A DNA stretch of 64,000 nt from Carallia brachiata. Lineage: Eukaryota; Streptophyta; Magnoliopsida; Malpighiales; Rhizophoraceae. The notes under the pieces are model-generated. The model did not search any database. It worked only from the letters and a program-made list of their open reading frames with translations, and was not told the DNA's origin. The position numbers and the translations under genes are program-made. The stretch spans positions 1,224,947 through 1,288,946 of the forward strand of contig JADCRB010000151.1 of NCBI GenBank assembly GCA_021464245.1, written 5' to 3'. Of this stretch, positions 1-16,510 are shown in pieces (the stretch's first letter is position 1; every line of letters starts with the position of its first letter).

Positions 1-2183
1 GGAATCCTTTTTTTTTTTTTTTTAAATCTTTGTATTTATTTGAATTGAAGCCTGAACCTTTTACAAATGAATCAATTGAGTCTCGGTTACTTACACCGTT
101 AGTACCATTTTATACTTCAGCCAATTACGCCTGTGTAACTTATGGCAAAATTTCTCTAATGCGGGCTATCATTTTTACTTTTAACATAAATTTCATGAGA
201 GGAAACTGATAATTACGAACATCGTAGCAACGTACTTATTGTGTCAGGTATATTACACATATAATATAAGCATTAACTAGCCAACGCTCTTGAGTTGGAG
301 ACATCAGACAACTGAAATGAGCAACACAATTTGGCCACCCTTTTGTTCCTTCCCTTTGCTTTTGCTGTTCTCATAATTTATTGTTGATGTTATATGAGTT
401 TCTTCTTTTTTGGTAAATTTTTTTTTTTCACTAAAAACAAATATATTATATGTATGTTGATCATTATACTGTGTGTTGATATTATAAGTATTTATTGAAA
501 TTCTTATTCGAATTTTTTTATACAAAAGACCTACCATCTAAATATTAAATGGCATAACTCATAAGCTACCACTAAATTGAAGTCAGTTATACAAGATACA
601 TGTCAAAGCACAATTTAAACTACAGCGAATCACAAAGGGAACTATTCTTTCGCTTTTTGTGGTGTAAAAGTAAAACTAAAAAGTAAAACAATTGAAGCCC
701 CGCCTCATAATATATTGTTGATGTATGAGATGAGTTACGGCAAGGTGTACCTGCTTTGTCTTCGTTCTGAGTTTTTGTTTTTTCTCTTTTAGGTTTACTA
801 TTTAAATAATATTACGTGTCTTTATTTAATTAATTTTAAATTAATTATACATTCTAATTTAATTATATTTAATTGTTTATTTGTTTATTTATATAAATTT
901 AATTATTTAACAATTTATCTTACTTTATTATTACTTTAAAACTAATCAAACGAAAAATTTCTAATTTAATTCATAATTTTTAATGAATATAATTTATTTG
1001 TAATTTTATATTATATAATAAATAAAATTTATTTAAAATAAAAAATAAATATATATAATATAAAATTTTATAATATAAAATTTTAAATAAATTTTATTTA
1101 TAAAAAAATAATATTAACAAGTAACCACTAATTTTTTTTTAAAAACATTTAATGTGGTGCCGTACGCACGTGTAAATAGAAATGCTGCTAAATCCAGAAA
1201 GGTCAATTCGAGTTGGATAAAACGTTCAAATTGGATGACATCATATTCTCAAAACAAAAAAAAAAAAAAGAAAAAAGAAAAGGATGATATGAGAGGATGA
1301 GATTGCGGGCAATTAATTGATTGATTCTTGTGGGTGACGGTGACCGTGAAGTCAAGTTAACCTCAACCTCAGGCACTCCTTAAATATAAACTTTACTATT
1401 GTATTGACAAAGATAATAGGATTGTTGGAAACTCAGTACATTAATTTACAGGAGACTCAATGCGGCAGCTGTGAGAGATGACAGACATGCCACAGCAAAA
1501 TGTAAAAGGCACAGTCAGTTTATATAATTTAATAATAAATTAACATATTTTTATATTATAAATTTAAATTTAAATTTTTGTATTTGCTCTCCTTAATTGA
1601 TTATATCTATCGAGAGTTATTTTAATTATAAGTAGTGATGCTCGATATTACAATAAATTTGTTTGTCTGAATTCTAGTGATATAATTATATTTAGTGTTA
1701 TTGGTGTTCGGGAAATGAGTTGACTTCTTTTAAATTGTTCAACGAGACTTTAACAAATAAAATTATTTTAATTTTAATTTAAAAATTTAATAACTAATAA
1801 ATTTAGTAATGTTTTTTTAATAAAAAAAATGTAACACGCACGGCGGCAGTTTACAGCCGCTCAAATGATTGGCTTTCAAAAAATGGTTGAAGTTTGCAGC
1901 CTCAGGTTGTTCTCCGGGGGCTCCAAACTAAAAGTATTATATTATTATATTATTTTTTAATTTTTTTAATTTTTGTTTTGTGTTTAATGTACATCATTTA
2001 AATTTTTCTTTTAAATTTTAAAAAACACGTCTATATAAAATTCTAACTTTGTAAAAAGTATAATATAAAATAATATAATACTTTTAATGTGATTTAAAAC
2101 ACTTTTTGTTATGTATTGAGTGACGCCCTTAAAAAATATTCATTTTCCAACTACCTTCCTTGTATATATCTGTAATGTATAAT

Positions 2184-2216
<33 letters not shown>

Positions 2217-3294
2217 GAGAGGAGAGATAGATCATATATAAATTATTGAGTTAACTGTTGAATATTATTGTTATTGATTACTGTTGCTGATTGCTGCTGC
2301 TGATTACTGATTCCTACTTGCTGTTGCTGATTTCTGATAAAATTAATAAAATTTTTAGTTAATTTTATACTTGCTATTACTATTGAATAATGAAATATTT
2401 AATTTAGATATATAATTTGTGTATATATATCATATTAAAAATTTTATTTTTATATTTTATTATTTTATATCTTAGAATAATATTTTATAAATAATATTGA
2501 GAATTATTTTACTTAATTTTTAACTTTTTAAAAAAATATTAATTTTTATTAAATGATAAAAATTATTATTTTTGAGATTTTTTTATAAATGTCAATATTA
2601 AAGAAAATTGAAGTGAAAAAAAATATTATTTAAGAATACTTGAAAAAAATTATTGAAGTTATATAAATACTAATAAAATAAATTAACATATATAATTCAT
2701 GTGTCACGTAAAAAAATAATATTAAAATTATATAAATATTTTTTAAAGGTAATTTAGTCTATATAAATTATTATTAATATTAAAAAGTAAAAAGTAATCC
2801 AAAAAACAGCAAAAAGTAGTTTAGAGCTACTTTTCAATCAGCTGCTGTTAGGAAGTTAAATAAAAAAAAAGTAGAATCAAATCGTAATATTAAAAAATTT
2901 ACTAAATATCTATTTTCTTACTTTTTAAAAATAAAATACATATATCCCTTTAAAAACTAACAAAACCTCGAAGTGATGTTCGTTGCGTTTCGTTTTCTGA
3001 TTTCATATTTGTTTATTGGCACATGCGACTAATTATTCTGACTACTCGAATATTGCTACTACTATTTTTATTATGTTGTTACTGACTGACTAGTCTACCC
3101 GGATGCAGGGGGAATCTGGCCTAGGCCCTCACCCGCAGGCCCCCAGCCAATCAAAATAGAAATAGAAATATTTGGCTGCCAAGTGCCCGCCATCCACCCA
3201 CCCACGTAAAACCCCTTCATCGCCACCCAATTTCTCGGTTGTCCTCTTTCTTGTTTTCCTTGATTTCCTGGCTTTGGGTTGCTTCGTTGTCGGT

Positions 3295-3319
3295 GGCGTG
3301 GCGTGGCGTGGCGTGGCGT
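3295..3319. repeat. GGCGT pentamer tandem repeat (5 copies)
   Basis: Five perfect tandem copies of GGCGT lie in a GC-rich stretch upstream of the MPK20 gene. A related GGGTGG-rich patch follows near 3480-3515 and a CACATA repeat near 3390-3410. These are short tandem repeats with no coding evidence. Confidence 0.8.
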
Positions 3320-3758
3320 GGTGTTGAGAAAGGTCTTTGCAGTGCAGCTTACGCACTCCATCCAAAGCCACACACCGACACTGACAACACATACACATAC
3401 ACATACACAAACATCAATCTCTATTTATTTTTAATTTTTAATTTTTTTAAGAAGAGAGGAGATAGAGAGAGAAAGGGAGGGGCGGGGGTGGGGTGGCGTG
3501 GGGTGGGGGGAGGGTTGCTTCAAGATCCAATAACGTTAACATCGCCCCCAAAAATATAACAATTCACCTTTAACCAACACCGATTATTGTCTATTACCTA
3601 AGAGCTATAGCGGGTAGCAGCGGTGCCGATATTCCTCTTTCGGACCATCCCTCCGAATACGAAACGACTCTTTGCTTAGCTGCTGCAGTTGTAGATAGTT
3701 TCTTTGCTTGTTAACATAAATGAGTCTCCCAAACGGTTTCTGCTAGTTGGCTGTTGGC

Positions 3759-3782
3759 CTTCTTCTTCTTCTTCTTCTTCTT
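3759..3782. repeat. (CTT)8 microsatellite
   Basis: Eight perfect CTT units lie in the CT-rich block that may be the first untranslated exon or core promoter of the MPK20 gene. A second, imperfect CTT cluster lies at about 4107-4143. Confidence 0.85.
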
Positions 3783-4363
3783 ATCCTGCTGGTTCTGCAT
3801 CTAGTTGTTGTTGTTGTTGGCTTGTGCAGGCAGATTGATTGAGGTCCGACTGATAAGGAGGATGATGAGGAGGAGTGTATGAGGGAGGAGGGGGTTTTTG
3901 TTGGGCTCTGTTTGGCGACACAATCGAGAGATCTGAGAGGACGACGACGACGATGCGGGGATTTTAGTTGTGCTTGTCGTCCTCCTCCGGACCACGAGCA
4001 TATGGGCCCCAACTAATGTGGTTATTTTTATTATTCCTTGTGCCGCTGCCAGCAGCCTCGCCCTCACTCCCCCACCCTCTCTCTCTGTTTTTTTTTTTGG
4101 CTCCGCCTTCTTCTTCTTCTTCCTCTTCTTCTTCATCTTCTTGATTTGATTCGAATTGAATTGAATTCTATCCCAATTCTATACTTTTTCCGTTTCCTTA
4201 TTTCTTTCCTTTCGTATTCGGATCTTTTAACTCCCAACGCAACCCATATATTCTTCAAACACACTTTCCTCACATTTCTTCCTTCCTTCGGCTATTTGGG
4301 TCTTTGGATTAAGGACATAAGGCGAAAAAAAAAAAATGCAACAAGATTCTCGCAAGAAGGTGA

Positions 4364-4391
4364 TCTCTCTCTCTCTCTCTCTCTCTCTCTC
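4364..4391. repeat. (TC)14 microsatellite
   Basis: Fourteen perfect TC units. CT tracts of this kind are common just around plant transcription starts and in 5' untranslated regions, which fits a position about 1.8 kb before the MPK20 coding start with an intron between. Confidence 0.85.
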
Positions 4392-6227
4392 AGATTTTCT
4401 TCTTTTTTTTTTTTGTTTATATCAAGACTTTTGAGAAATACGATTCTTCTGCAGCCCGTTCTTGTATTGGTATGGTAATATCACAATGGGATCACTCCCC
4501 TTTAATTTGTTGGGCGTTCATTTTGGTGGTATCCCAATCAATCTACTCCACTCCATTCCGTACCGTTAAGATTAATTACTAAGTTGTGGTAACCATAATT
4601 TCTGTACTGCCTACTGCCTACTGCCATCTATTTCTATGTCGTGTTTGTTCATGTTTGATTTGTGTTCTTTCTATGTCATCTGTGTTTGAGTTGAGTAGGT
4701 CCAAAATTTTTAAGTATCGCTGGACGGTGTCTTATGGTTTTTCTGTGTTTCTTTATTTTTATGTTATATGTTTATAATATATGTTTTTTGTTTTCATTTT
4801 CTGCAAACTGCCCTACGGGTGTTTTTAATTTATCTGTGAATTGAGGTTTCTTCTGGAGCCATCGGTAACCCTTGTTATTTTCTCTGATGTTATCTCTTGG
4901 ATTTTAGTGCCTATTATTTTCCGATAATTGCATTAGATGCTCTTTTCTTTTTTTTTTTTTGTTTCCTTTTGCTTTTTAATCGATTCTCTCTAGCTCGTTG
5001 TCTTCTTCTTTTCTCCGCAAATGGATTGGATTTCTTCTTCATCAATAGATTTTCCCTTTAAGTATGAGATTTTTTCTTTTATTTATTTATTTTTTTTGTG
5101 GATTTACCTGCTGTCCGTTCTTTAAAAGATTCTTCTTGGCTTTGATCTTAGCATTCATTTTCCACTCTGTTTGCTGGAAGTTGAAGTGAATGGATGTGTC
5201 TACTTTCTTGTGTCAAAGTCTGTATGAATTTTACTCAGATTTTGACATGTGAGGCTTCCTGGTTTGTCTGGAAATCGGGAGGTCCCTATTGGGTTCTCTC
5301 CCTAGTCACTAGGAAGCTGCCCTGGGCACATGAAAAGGATTGTTTTGGGGGCAGGGGAGACTATTATTCAAAATTTGATTTATCCATCAATGCTTGTGAG
5401 AGGAAAAAAAAAAAAAAAAACAGAAATGTGTCATTTTGAGCTATGAGTGTAAATTTGCAAGAACTCAGTTTTCTAACTTTTCTTTACGTTAGCTTCTCCT
5501 TTATATTTGCAAATAAATATTGGTTCAGACAGAGCTATAATTTTTATTTCAATTTTTCCATCATTGTGGTCATTTACTTGGAAAAGGAAAGTGCTACGAT
5601 GTTGTGGCAGAGTCTGGAATGGTAAAGAAAAGAGGGAGCGCAGACTTGCACTGTTTATCTTGCATATTTTTTTCGGGAAAGAAATTTTTTATTATGTGAA
5701 TTTCTTTTGTTCATTCAATTACTCATCATTCATAACAAATGCTCGGAACTCCTATGTCATGAAGCTTACAAATATTAAAGAGATTGATAATAATGCTCGG
5801 CAATACATAGTAGCATAAAACAGTCTAACCTGCGCCATATTTTTTGTTATTTGTGATTTCCTTTCCCTGTTACATGCTGTAGTACAGCTTCATGTGACTT
5901 CAGATGTGTAAGCAGTTAATTTGATTCGACACTCTTTGACAACTTAATTGCCATTCTGTTGATTATTTGACAAGCAATAACATGACGGTTCTCCCACAGT
6001 GCATCGTGTTCTGCAACCTCTATTTCTTTTTTATTAGGATAATGAATTTTTATTAGTGGCACGTATATATCACACCGTTGATATGGGTTTATGGTCTACC
6101 ACACAACATTTCATAGTGAATGAATGTTATTTTCTCTATGCTGCATATTTGGTTTCAGCAAATTCATTATGCCTAGGCATAGTTTATTTTTCTGATTTGG
6201 AATTCTGTGCTGCAGAACTCAACAGAG

Positions 6228-10125
<3,898 letters not shown>

Positions 10126-11258
10126 AGGAGGGAATAAGGAGGAGGTCCTGTGTGTGCTTAGAGGCAGGAATCCATGGAGAAACAAGTTTTCAATAGGAGA
10201 GGCTTACGAACACACAAGTTTATGCAGTGGCTTGTGCAAATGAACAATGGAATTTGGAAAGGAATCCGTTCCGCATAGAGCCAGCATTGTTAGGTTATCT
10301 TACGTGGGGCAGGAGAAACTGTACATTATTGTTCATTCAGGAAAGAAAAAGGGTCTTACTCATATCAGTGATACCATAGATTAATCTCGTGAATAAAACC
10401 TTTCTGGTTCTCTCCGATGCTATCAGCCTGTCGCATCTTTAGTAAACGTTGGTAGGTAAGCTTGTTGCTTTATGAATTGTTGTGACGTCATCATGTCCAG
10501 GAAGGCGTAGCCTAATCTTTTGTGAGGTTTTTTTTTTAATTACTTTTTTAAATTTTATTCTTGAAGGGCGTAATGTTACCTGTGCTAGTGGGAATTTGTT
10601 GTTTAGCTGGTGATGTAATTCTTATTAGTTTCCTGAGAGTGGGATGGCTACACATAGCTGTCGAAGGCAGAGGAGGATTTGAATAGAAGAAGGCATTTGT
10701 TGAAAAGCATGACGGTGATGTAAAAATCTTTCTTTCAAACAGTAGATAACGATTAAGCACTACAGATTTTACTCATAGTTGAACCTCTTTCTCTCAATCT
10801 AACTGGACCAAAATGGGGACAATATTATCAATGAATGAACTCATGAACTAACAAGAAGAAGTAATATGTACGGCGGCTGCTTCATAGCTCATGCAACCCC
10901 GCCAAAAGATTGATTCAAGCGAAGGAAAAGTGAAACAAACTTCATTTTCCCAGGTGAAAGGGAAAAATGAGAAAATATGTTGGTCAAAAGACAACCTGGC
11001 AGTTGCAGGTGGGTGGGGGGGATGAAGACGTTGCACTGCCGAGACCGAAAAATGACACAGAATCTTTGCTGTCTTTGTATCGTATTTACTTCTTCCCTAA
11101 CGTTTTTGACTACCTCACCTACTCCCTGCCATGCTCATCACTCCACAACCCCAACTTGTAATGTCAGAATAATGACTCTCCCTCTTTTTCTCATTCTCTC
11201 ACCATTCCACGCGTCCTGCCTTTGGGAATTATCAGATTCAATTCCTTCTGAGCGATCA

Positions 11259-11266
11259 TAAATGTA
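11259..11266 (+). promoter_or_regulatory. L1-box TAAATGTA upstream of PDF1
   Basis: This is an exact match to TAAATGYA, the L1-box bound by HD-ZIP IV factors (ATML1/PDF2) that drives epidermis-specific expression of PDF1 in Arabidopsis. It lies about 1.5 kb before the PDF1 start codon, further away than in Arabidopsis, and an 8-mer of this composition occurs by chance in AT-rich DNA. I saw no second exact copy nearer the gene. Confidence 0.35.
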
Positions 11267-12701
11267 ATGCAGCAAGTATGCAACCTATATCCTATCCATA
11301 TACATGGCGCAATTCAACTGTTTTTATCGCACCCATTAACTATCTTTACGATATAGGAAAATCACCGCTGTCAGTCCAAAATCTGTTGACCCCAACTACA
11401 TCTTGATAATTTTACTTGCTGTGGTAGGATGCCACCTACGTACATGGACATGAACACGAAAATTTGTAAAAAAAGAAATATCAGCAACGCATATCTCACT
11501 GGTCCAATTGTTATGTGCCGCATGGTACCTTGGAATTTTGGTGTCCAGTAATGCTTAGCTTGACTAAGCAAACAATCAAGGGTAGCATATGTAATTAAAG
11601 TTTGTCCCTTTTTTTTTGAAGTTCCGTGGCTGCGGAAGGATGGGCGACTGTCCCAACCAAGGAAAGGATCGAACGACCGAAGATAGTGGGACCATGATGA
11701 GTAGTGCACTACTGCCTATGACTTGATGGTATTAAGTATGGAGCAACATACATTCTGTGAACACTAGTGTCCTGGAGATATCACATCCGAATCTATTGCC
11801 TACTGCAACAACAGCGGCAGCAACAAACGTCAACGTGCCGTTAAGCAGTCCGTTACTCTGATGCGCATAACATAAAGAAAAGGTACTCGAAATAAATCTA
11901 TCCCTGTCCACATGTTTGCATATGAAGAACCAAAACTATGTCGCATCATGCACTTGTGTGCTATCGCAATCAGATCTTAACTACGTGGATACGTAAGAAA
12001 ATACATTTTAAAGACGCGAAATCAATCTAACAGTATCTAATAATTTATAATTTTTTTTAATTCAATATATCTGTCATAATCTAACTTTTCATTTCACTAC
12101 AGATCTACTACATGTCCCATTTAACGTTGTCATAAAAGATTTCTCATACCTAAGACAACACAGCCAGCTGTCTCTCTATGTATAAGGAGCATTTGAGGCT
12201 GTCTACTGTTTCTGCCGGAGTTAGAGGTGCCCTACTTATGTAAACTTGTTTAAGGAGCACGATGGTTCCTGTTCCCATATACATCCTCCTGAATAACTGA
12301 CTGGTTAGAAACTCATGCACCAATGTGCACGTCCTAGTATTATTCAATTAAGTCCCATAATTTATAGGGTTTTTATTCATTCTTTCCTTCTCCTCACTCA
12401 CCAAATCCTAAAGGATTTTTAAGGCATATCTACCAGCCTTGTAAGATAGGGCAATAAGCCTCAGCTTTGGTACCGCACTAGCCGCTGCTGCTTCGTGGCA
12501 ATGACAACTCTCGAGCTAATTGACCAGCAAAAAATGAGCCTACTTAAGTTAATTAATAGACGTTTTATGAGCTGATGACTAGAGCACTATCCTGACAATG
12601 CAAAGTGCAATTTATTAGGACATATTAATACCTTCCTGCAGCATATCAACTAACCCCGTGCTCCTCCACCATCTTGTATTTACTTCACCCCGTCTACCCT
12701 G

Positions 12702-12709
12702 TTTATAAT
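12702..12709 (+). promoter_or_regulatory. TATA-like box of PDF1
   Basis: TTTATAAT lies about 78 nt before the PDF1 ATG in otherwise mixed sequence. That would place transcription start near 12735 and give a leader of roughly 50 nt ending in AGAGAGAT just before the ATG. This is inferred from spacing only. Confidence 0.4.
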
Positions 12710-12786
12710 CAGCTCCTTTCTGGGGTGCATGCACCTTTCAATCTCCGATTTGTTCGTTCTTCAGTTCTTCGAGAGAACAGAGAGAT

Positions 12787-13960
12787 ATGGAGACAAAGAA
12801 ATGCAGGCAGTGTTCAATGCTTATCTGGGTTTTTGTCGCTGCCTTGCTTTCCCAATACTTGGGCATTCCTGTAACGTCCATTACCTTTGAAGAACGAAAG
12901 AACTACTACTCCCCAGACCCACATGCAAGAAGTCCCCCCACAGGAAGAAGTCCCTCCACAGGTCTCAGGCTCTCTACCTCACCTCACACTCACTCGGTCG
13001 CTCATACACATACACATCACAAATAAACACATCCATCTCAAGTCCCTTATGTGCGATGGGAATGAGATAATTCATATCAAGATGGCTCAACCATAGTCAG
13101 AGTTCTACTAAACGAAATTACCGAGATCCATTTTTACTTCTTGTGCAGCAGATATTTCTACTTCTAACAGTACAATATTCAAATGGCAGATTCACACAGG
13201 AGCCCTTCGCATGGAACTACACCGTCACATGGCTCCGGAACCCCATCACATGGGAGCTATCCAACGCCATCAACACCCAATTGTGGACCCCCTCCGCAGG
13301 TGACTACTCCACCATGTGGAGGCTGTGGAAACCCACCACGGGTGCCCACCCCAACTCCAAGAACACCATCCAAACCTCCTTCCGGAGGAGGCGGTGCTTA
13401 TAACCCCTCCCCTCCATATGTGGGCGGTACTCCCCCAACACCAGTCACTGTCAATCCACCACCCACACCAATCTCAGTTCCCACACCTCCATTTGTTCCT
13501 GATCCAAATTCACCATTCTCATGCTAGTAAGTTTTATCTGTCACTCACTTTTTATATGAAACTAAATCACAAAACAGTAAAGGAAATCTTCACATGCATA
13601 ACCTTATTCGTAAAAATTATTTTGAACAGCTACTGGGGGACTCACCCTGCAATAATTTGGGGTCTCTTTGGCTGGTGGGGAACATTAGGAAGTGCATTTG
13701 GAGTAACTAGCTTGCCAGGAGTTGGGGTAAGCATGAGCTTGCAGCAAGCACTTTCCAACACCGGTACTGATGGTTATGGGACACTCTACCGAGAAGGGAC
13801 TGCTTCCTTGCTCAATTCCATGGTAAACAAGAGATTTCCTATCACAACCAAGCAAGTCAGAGAAAGCTTCATTGCCGCCCTTGGCTCCAGTAATGCTGCA
13901 GCAGCTCAGGGTCAACTTTTTAAGCTAGCCAATGAGGGCAGGCTCAGGCCGCAATCCTGA
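12787..13960 (+). CDS. PDF1: PROTODERMAL FACTOR 1 (PDF1), secreted proline-rich epidermal protein
   Basis: Predicted extracellular, proline-rich protein of the shoot epidermis (L1 layer); the family is L1-specific in Arabidopsis and fibre/epidermis-associated in cotton. Proposed exons: 12787-12961, 13190-13526, 13630-13960 (843 nt, 280 aa). The first exon gives a signal peptide (hydrophobic run WVFVAALLSQYLGIPV) followed by TFEERKNYYSPDPH, a PDF1 hallmark. The middle exon is low-complexity Pro/Ser/Gly/Thr-rich (SPSHGTTPSHG-type repeats, then CGPPP and PPCGGCG). The last exon is the conserved folded domain: YWGTHPAIIWGLFGWWG, then SLQQALSNTGTDGYGTLYREGTASLLNS in order. The last intron is a strong GTAAGT...CAG. 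The first donor (ACAG|GTCTCA) and acceptor (GGCAG at 13189) are weaker, chosen because they keep the frame and avoid a stop at 13165. Confidence 0.88.
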
Positions 13961-15091
13961 GGATTGACCTTCAGCTTTAGCTTTTATATCTTGTAGGTGC
14001 GTGCTATTCTGTGTTTCAGTGTCTTGGTACTTGGCATATTATTGAATCCTTGGTCCTACTGCTAATTGTGTCGTATGTGAAGATAGACATTTTGTAAGAA
14101 TTTTTGGGTGCTTTGATGTTGTTTGGGTTTTAAATTTAAATAAGATATATATATATATACACTAAACTCCGAATCCCTTCATAATTTCTTCTAGACAGAG
14201 GGAGTAAAATGTGTGCTTCAAAATCTTCGAAGTACCTAGAAATATTTTACCACAAACGAGTTCTATCCACATGCCACTTAAAAGTTAGCCATGCCAACCT
14301 TGGAAGCCCACTTCATTAGGAATATAGGTATACAAAAAACTCCACTATTCAATTACACCAAAAAACCACTAACAGGGAGAGCTCAGAAAAGTAGAAACAA
14401 ACTCTCAAGTGAAAAAGAAAATTCTTGCAGGAGTAATTTACCGTATTTGGAAGGACTGGGAAATACGTGAGAGAAGAGTATAGAAACACGACAAATAAAG
14501 AAAAGAACAAAGTCCTTCAACCCCGCTAAATCCGCTGCAGCCTTATTTACAAACAAATTAGTTCCATTTCAATTTCCGTTCCCAATGAAACTACTCAAAG
14601 GAAGAATTGAGTGTCATCCCTACCAAAGAGGTAAGACCTCAGAGGCTTGGATGAGATAAGTCCTATAATCATTAGGAGATCATTAGAGGTTAGATGAGGA
14701 TAGCTTCCTCCCACCCAGAGGAGAAAAGGAGGGATCATGAAAACACAGCAGATGCTTTTTCTCCTTATACCTCATAATTGTAAAATGTATAATAATTACC
14801 CAGAACTCATGCTCCTTAATAATGCACACATGCTATATTGTTTTTAAGTTCTATTCATATCTTTGCATTAAAGAGAGAGAGAGAGGGAGAGAGAAGAGAG
14901 AGAGAGGAGAGAGTAAACATTACCACATCAGCATTTACAAACAAGTCGTGCAAATCAAAATTGTGGGGAGTAGAATTGACAGAGTTAACTTTACATGAGA
15001 TCTCCTCCAGTTTTGCCTGATGAAAAAGTTTCAGCAGGAGCTCAGAGGGATTTACTCTTGGAGAATTGAGCAGAGAATCTAAGACAAGATA
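13961..15091. other. convergent intergenic region between PDF1 and the hydrolase gene
   Basis: PDF1 (+) and the hydrolase gene (-) converge here, so this 1.1 kb should hold the 3' untranslated regions of both. No coding frame is supported. It contains a GA-rich microsatellite around 14873-14914 and an AT dinucleotide run near 14147-14158. Confidence 0.5.
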
Positions 15092-16375
15092 TCACATTCT
15101 TTTCATATGTGATTCAAACCATTTGAAAATCTGCTCGGACTGCAAACTAGTCATTTCATGTTTTGCAAATGCAAGATTCAATTCCTCCTGCACATGTTGC
15201 ACCAAACTTCTATCCAGCTCAATGTTCCCAGTATTCCAGACAGCTTCCTTCCACCGCGTTGCACGTCCATCTTTCTTCATGTATCCCTTCTTGTCAATGA
15301 AGCCTCTGTCACGAAATAGCTTGAACAGCTTTGCAGAAACAATTTGTTCAAGTCCTGGGATTCTATCGGCTAAAAGACTAGGCGACAACGGATACTCCTC
15401 GCATTCAACTTCTGCGACATCAATGCCTTTGTTTTTCATAGCTTCCATGAATTCACTTATCTTTTGCCGCCTAAACAAATCTTTGGGCATATGCACAAAA
15501 AGTGTAGGTGGATAGTCTTCTGTGAAGTCCATTTGATCAAAAATCCCTTCGGCAATCATAAGTGCAATACTGCTAAACCTCAAGTGAGTGGCCAGCGCCG
15601 AAACAAAGTAACCGCCAGAGGAGGCACCTAGAGCTACCAAAGGCAACTTTTCAAGCTTATTTCTTTCTACCCACGACGTCATGATACTTTGAACAACAAG
15701 GAGTTCCTCGCCAAAAGTCCAGCACCTCCCTGCACTTGATATGGTAATAACAGCAAATCGACGATGAAGTGCGTGGAGAACAAGAAGCCTTTCTTCGGGC
15801 AAACCGATGCAATTGGGACAGCTGGGACATCTGTCCCAAAAGTTTACAGCCCTGCCGTTACATCCATGGGCCAGAAAGAGAACTGCTTTTGGGGAATCAG
15901 GTATTTGCCATATCAAATCCGTTCCATTTCTCAACTCCACCGTGGGGTGAAATTGCACCGAACCAAAAGCATTCCACTTGTGCATTGGAAAGACCGATGA
16001 AGAAGGGGGCATTTTACCTTCATTACGAAGTAGGAATATCAAGAATATGAGAACCAAACCAGACACGAGATAAGAAGCGGCAGCCGGGAGTTGTGTAAAT
16101 AATGCCACAGCTTTGATTTGGGTCCACGCCTCAACATTTCTGAAAAGTGAAAACGGGAGGAGCTACTCCTTTTTTAATTTGTTTAGAATGGGAATTTTAA
16201 AGAAATGCATGAAAAAGAAACAAAACAGGAATTCCAATCGGCCAAATGCATTAAAGGGGAAAAGATGAAAGAAAAAAGAAGTCAAAATGTGTAGCGCCTC
16301 GTAGAACATGGGAAAAGAACGACAGTGTTGTCTGTACCAGGACAAACCCACCCAATGTCACGAGATTTGTTTCAT
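15092..16375 (-). CDS. alpha/beta-hydrolase-fold protein with N-terminal membrane segment, function unknown
   Basis: The main exon is 15092-16139 (complement). Its conserved frame begins with a hydrophobic segment (LVSGLVLIFLIFLL), then a soluble domain with LAHGCNGRAVNFWDRC (an HG oxyanion-type motif), a CPSCPNC cysteine cluster, and the nucleophile elbow GASSGG, with the first Ser of the pair as candidate nucleophile. A late His in WFESHMK could complete a triad. I recognise it as a conserved plant protein of unknown substrate. The first codon of the open stretch (16108) is GTG, so it is not a eukaryotic start. A very good acceptor (TTTTCACTTTTCAG) ends at 16140, so an upstream exon must supply the Met. 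A phase-compatible 14-nt candidate is 16362-16375 (ATG to TC|GTGACA), giving 353 aa; this piece is tentative. The first internal Met codon is at 16010-16012, but starting there would drop the membrane segment. Confidence 0.7.
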
Positions 16376-16510
16376 GTAGATCCCTGCAAATTCAAAGGCC
16401 AAAAGGAGATAGAGTGATCAAAGCGAAGAAACCAAGGAGACATCTTAGGAGTACGAAGGCTAGCCGGCCAAGTTGATTTTGGTTGGTGGAGATCTCTGCA
16501 TCAACGGACC

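Larger units (their letters stand above)
1..6200. other. gene-free upstream region: AT-rich, then CT-rich leader-like DNA
   Basis: No open reading frame here resembles a protein. The first 3 kb is very AT-rich, with poly-A/T runs and a short AT then GA microsatellite near 2190-2220. From about 3.0 to 4.5 kb the base composition changes to C/T-rich with many simple repeats, as is common for plant core promoters and 5' leaders. The MPK20 start codon lies 12 bases after a good splice acceptor (TGCTGCAG ending at 6215), so its 5' untranslated region must contain at least one intron. The untranslated first exon probably lies in the CT-rich block at about 3.9-4.5 kb, but I cannot fix its borders. 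Confidence 0.5.
10126..12786. other. MPK20 3' flank and PDF1 promoter region
   Basis: About 2.7 kb between the MPK20 stop and the PDF1 start. The short open frames here (for example around 10.97-11.26 kb) are not protein-like. The first few hundred bases should hold the MPK20 3' untranslated region. The remainder is promoter-side DNA for PDF1, including a perfect L1-box at 11259-11266 and a TATA-like TTTATAAT at 12702-12709. Confidence 0.5.

Noticed and set aside
3095..4478. Several overlapping open frames on both strands (His/Pro-rich, poly-Ser, poly-Arg, poly-Leu)
   Set aside because: They arise from CT, CTT and GGCGT simple repeats; none shows a conserved protein pattern.
13143..13403. 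Alternative reading frame over the PDF1 middle exon
   Set aside because: The frame with SPSHGTTPSHG repeats connects by phase to both neighbouring exons and to the conserved C-terminal domain; the other frame does not.
15764..16050. Plus-strand open frames over the hydrolase gene
   Set aside because: They are antisense shadows of the minus-strand hydrolase coding exon.
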